5,011 nt of DNA from QHYU01 sp041493955 (lineage in GTDB: Bacteria > Acidobacteriota > Terriglobia > Acidiferrales > UBA7541), in the NCBI GenBank assembly GCA_041493955.1, contig JBGPZW010000199.1, forward strand, positions 1 through 5,011, read 5' to 3'. Below are positions 4,681 through 5,011 of the stretch, piece by piece. The first letter of the stretch is position 1. Each line of letters begins with the position of its first letter. The notes beneath the pieces were generated by a model, which was not told the origin of the DNA, made no database searches, and saw nothing but the letters and a program-made list of their open reading frames with translations. A program made the translations under genes and the position numbers.

Positions 4681-5011
4681 ATGGCGCGTATCCGCGGGGC
4701 TGACCCAAGTAAGCAGGGGCTGCTGAGCGGGCTATTCACGCGAATCGTCTATGCGATGACGAGACGAAAGGTCGGCCGAGTAGTCATGCCCGTGCAACTC
4801 GTCGCTCATCATCCCAAGCTTCTTTGGGGCTACGGCCAGATGGAACAGTCTTTTGCCTCCAGCAACCTACTGGGTGCTGCCCTCAAGGACCTCGCGCAGT
4901 TGCGCGTCGCGACGCTCATCGGGTGTCCTTTTTGAATTGACATCGGTTCTGCGGTCAGCAGAAAAAGCGGCGTTTCGCCAGAGAAGATCGAAGCATTACC
5001 CAGCTACCGAA
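4681..5011 (+). CDS. Carboxymuconolactone decarboxylase/AhpD-like selenoprotein (partial, TGA = Sec85)
   Basis: A protein of the carboxymuconolactone decarboxylase (CMD)/AhpD-like superfamily, mostly small all-helical redox or decarboxylase proteins; AhpD uses CxxC as a peroxidase thiol pair. The visible 110 codons show the helical stretch LKDLAQLRVATLIGCPF (68-84), then TGA (4933-4935), then IDIGSAV and KSGVSPEKIEALPSYR up to the window edge. CMD-family relatives have CxxC followed by Ile-Asp and a later GVS-E-KI segment, so TGA replaces the second cysteine, giving C82-P-F-U85. The frame after TGA has no other stop and keeps family character, and a SECIS-type hairpin follows. The ATG at 4681 has AGGAGG eight bases upstream. 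By spacing, the AhpD proton-relay Glu and His positions hold Asp70 and Gly89, so the chemistry may differ. A nonsense mutation is the alternative, but the hairpin makes it unlikely. The substrate is unknown. Confidence 0.85.
4933..4963 (+). promoter_or_regulatory. Recoded UGA and bacterial SECIS element
   Basis: After the in-frame TGA (4933-4935) come 11 bases, then TTCTGC (4947-4952), the loop GGTCA (4953-4957) and GCAGAA (4958-4963): a perfect 6-bp stem with a 5-base loop. The loop starts 17 bases after the TGA. Bacterial SECIS elements lie within the coding region just after UGA and carry a G in the first two loop positions for SelB binding. E. coli fdhF, as I recall it, has a GGUC loop 18 bases after its UGA, preceded by the same CAUCGGUU found here at 4941-4948. 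SelB with Sec-tRNA would bind here and insert selenocysteine. Confidence 0.85.

Noticed and set aside
4296..4739. A 147-codon minus-strand open frame covering the intergenic gap
   Set aside because: It has no ribosome binding site or recognisable domain, runs through the REP-like hairpins and the leader and start of the selenoprotein gene, and is expected by chance in GC-rich DNA.
4672..4935. An 87-residue protein from GTG at 4672 ending at TGA 4935
   Set aside because: The GTG overlaps the Shine-Dalgarno, and ending at the TGA cuts the family's CxxC motif in half. The frame continues with family-like sequence and a SECIS hairpin, so the TGA is read as selenocysteine.

Overview
The window is high-GC, densely coded bacterial DNA. 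Gene style suggests a soil or sediment lineage, possibly Acidobacteriota: a leucine operon with a divergent LysR regulator, a secreted M64 metallopeptidase, and a carboxymuconolactone-decarboxylase-like protein with selenocysteine. The phylum is an inference from gene style. No rRNA or marker gene is present. Ordinary use of TGA as a stop (leuA, lysR) fits the standard code.

Left part (1-1734, minus strand): leuA followed by the first 166 codons of leuB, a leucine-biosynthesis operon that runs off the left edge. LeuA is only 400 residues. It has the complete catalytic barrel and linker but no C-terminal leucine-binding regulatory domain. Between leuA and the divergent lysR-type gene lies a 125-bp regulatory region. 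It holds an AT-rich core, a perfect palindrome of the T-N11-A LysR type that overlaps plausible promoters in both directions, and a 10-bp perfect inverted repeat ending right at the leuA start codon.

Middle part (1860-4299): a LysR-family regulator (plus strand) converges on and overlaps by 26 bp a gene (minus strand) for an exported M64 (IgA-peptidase-like) zinc metallopeptidase. A GC-rich hairpin lies in the overlap. A 17-bp palindrome, probably a repressor operator, lies just upstream of the peptidase start. Two tandem GC-rich hairpins further upstream look like a REP-type intergenic element.

Right end (4681-5011, plus strand): the most interesting item. A carboxymuconolactone decarboxylase/AhpD-like gene with a very strong ribosome binding site is interrupted by TGA exactly where the second cysteine of the family's CxxC motif belongs (Cys-Pro-Phe-TGA). 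The reading frame continues with family-like sequence to the window edge. Seventeen bases after the TGA there is a perfect 6-bp hairpin with a GGUCA loop, matching the bacterial SECIS layout known from E. coli fdhF. I read it as a selenoprotein with a CxxU redox centre; a conventional gene caller would truncate it to 84 residues.

The leu genes and the LysR gene plausibly form one regulatory unit. The peptidase and the selenoprotein are divergent from one another and show no clear functional tie to leucine synthesis.
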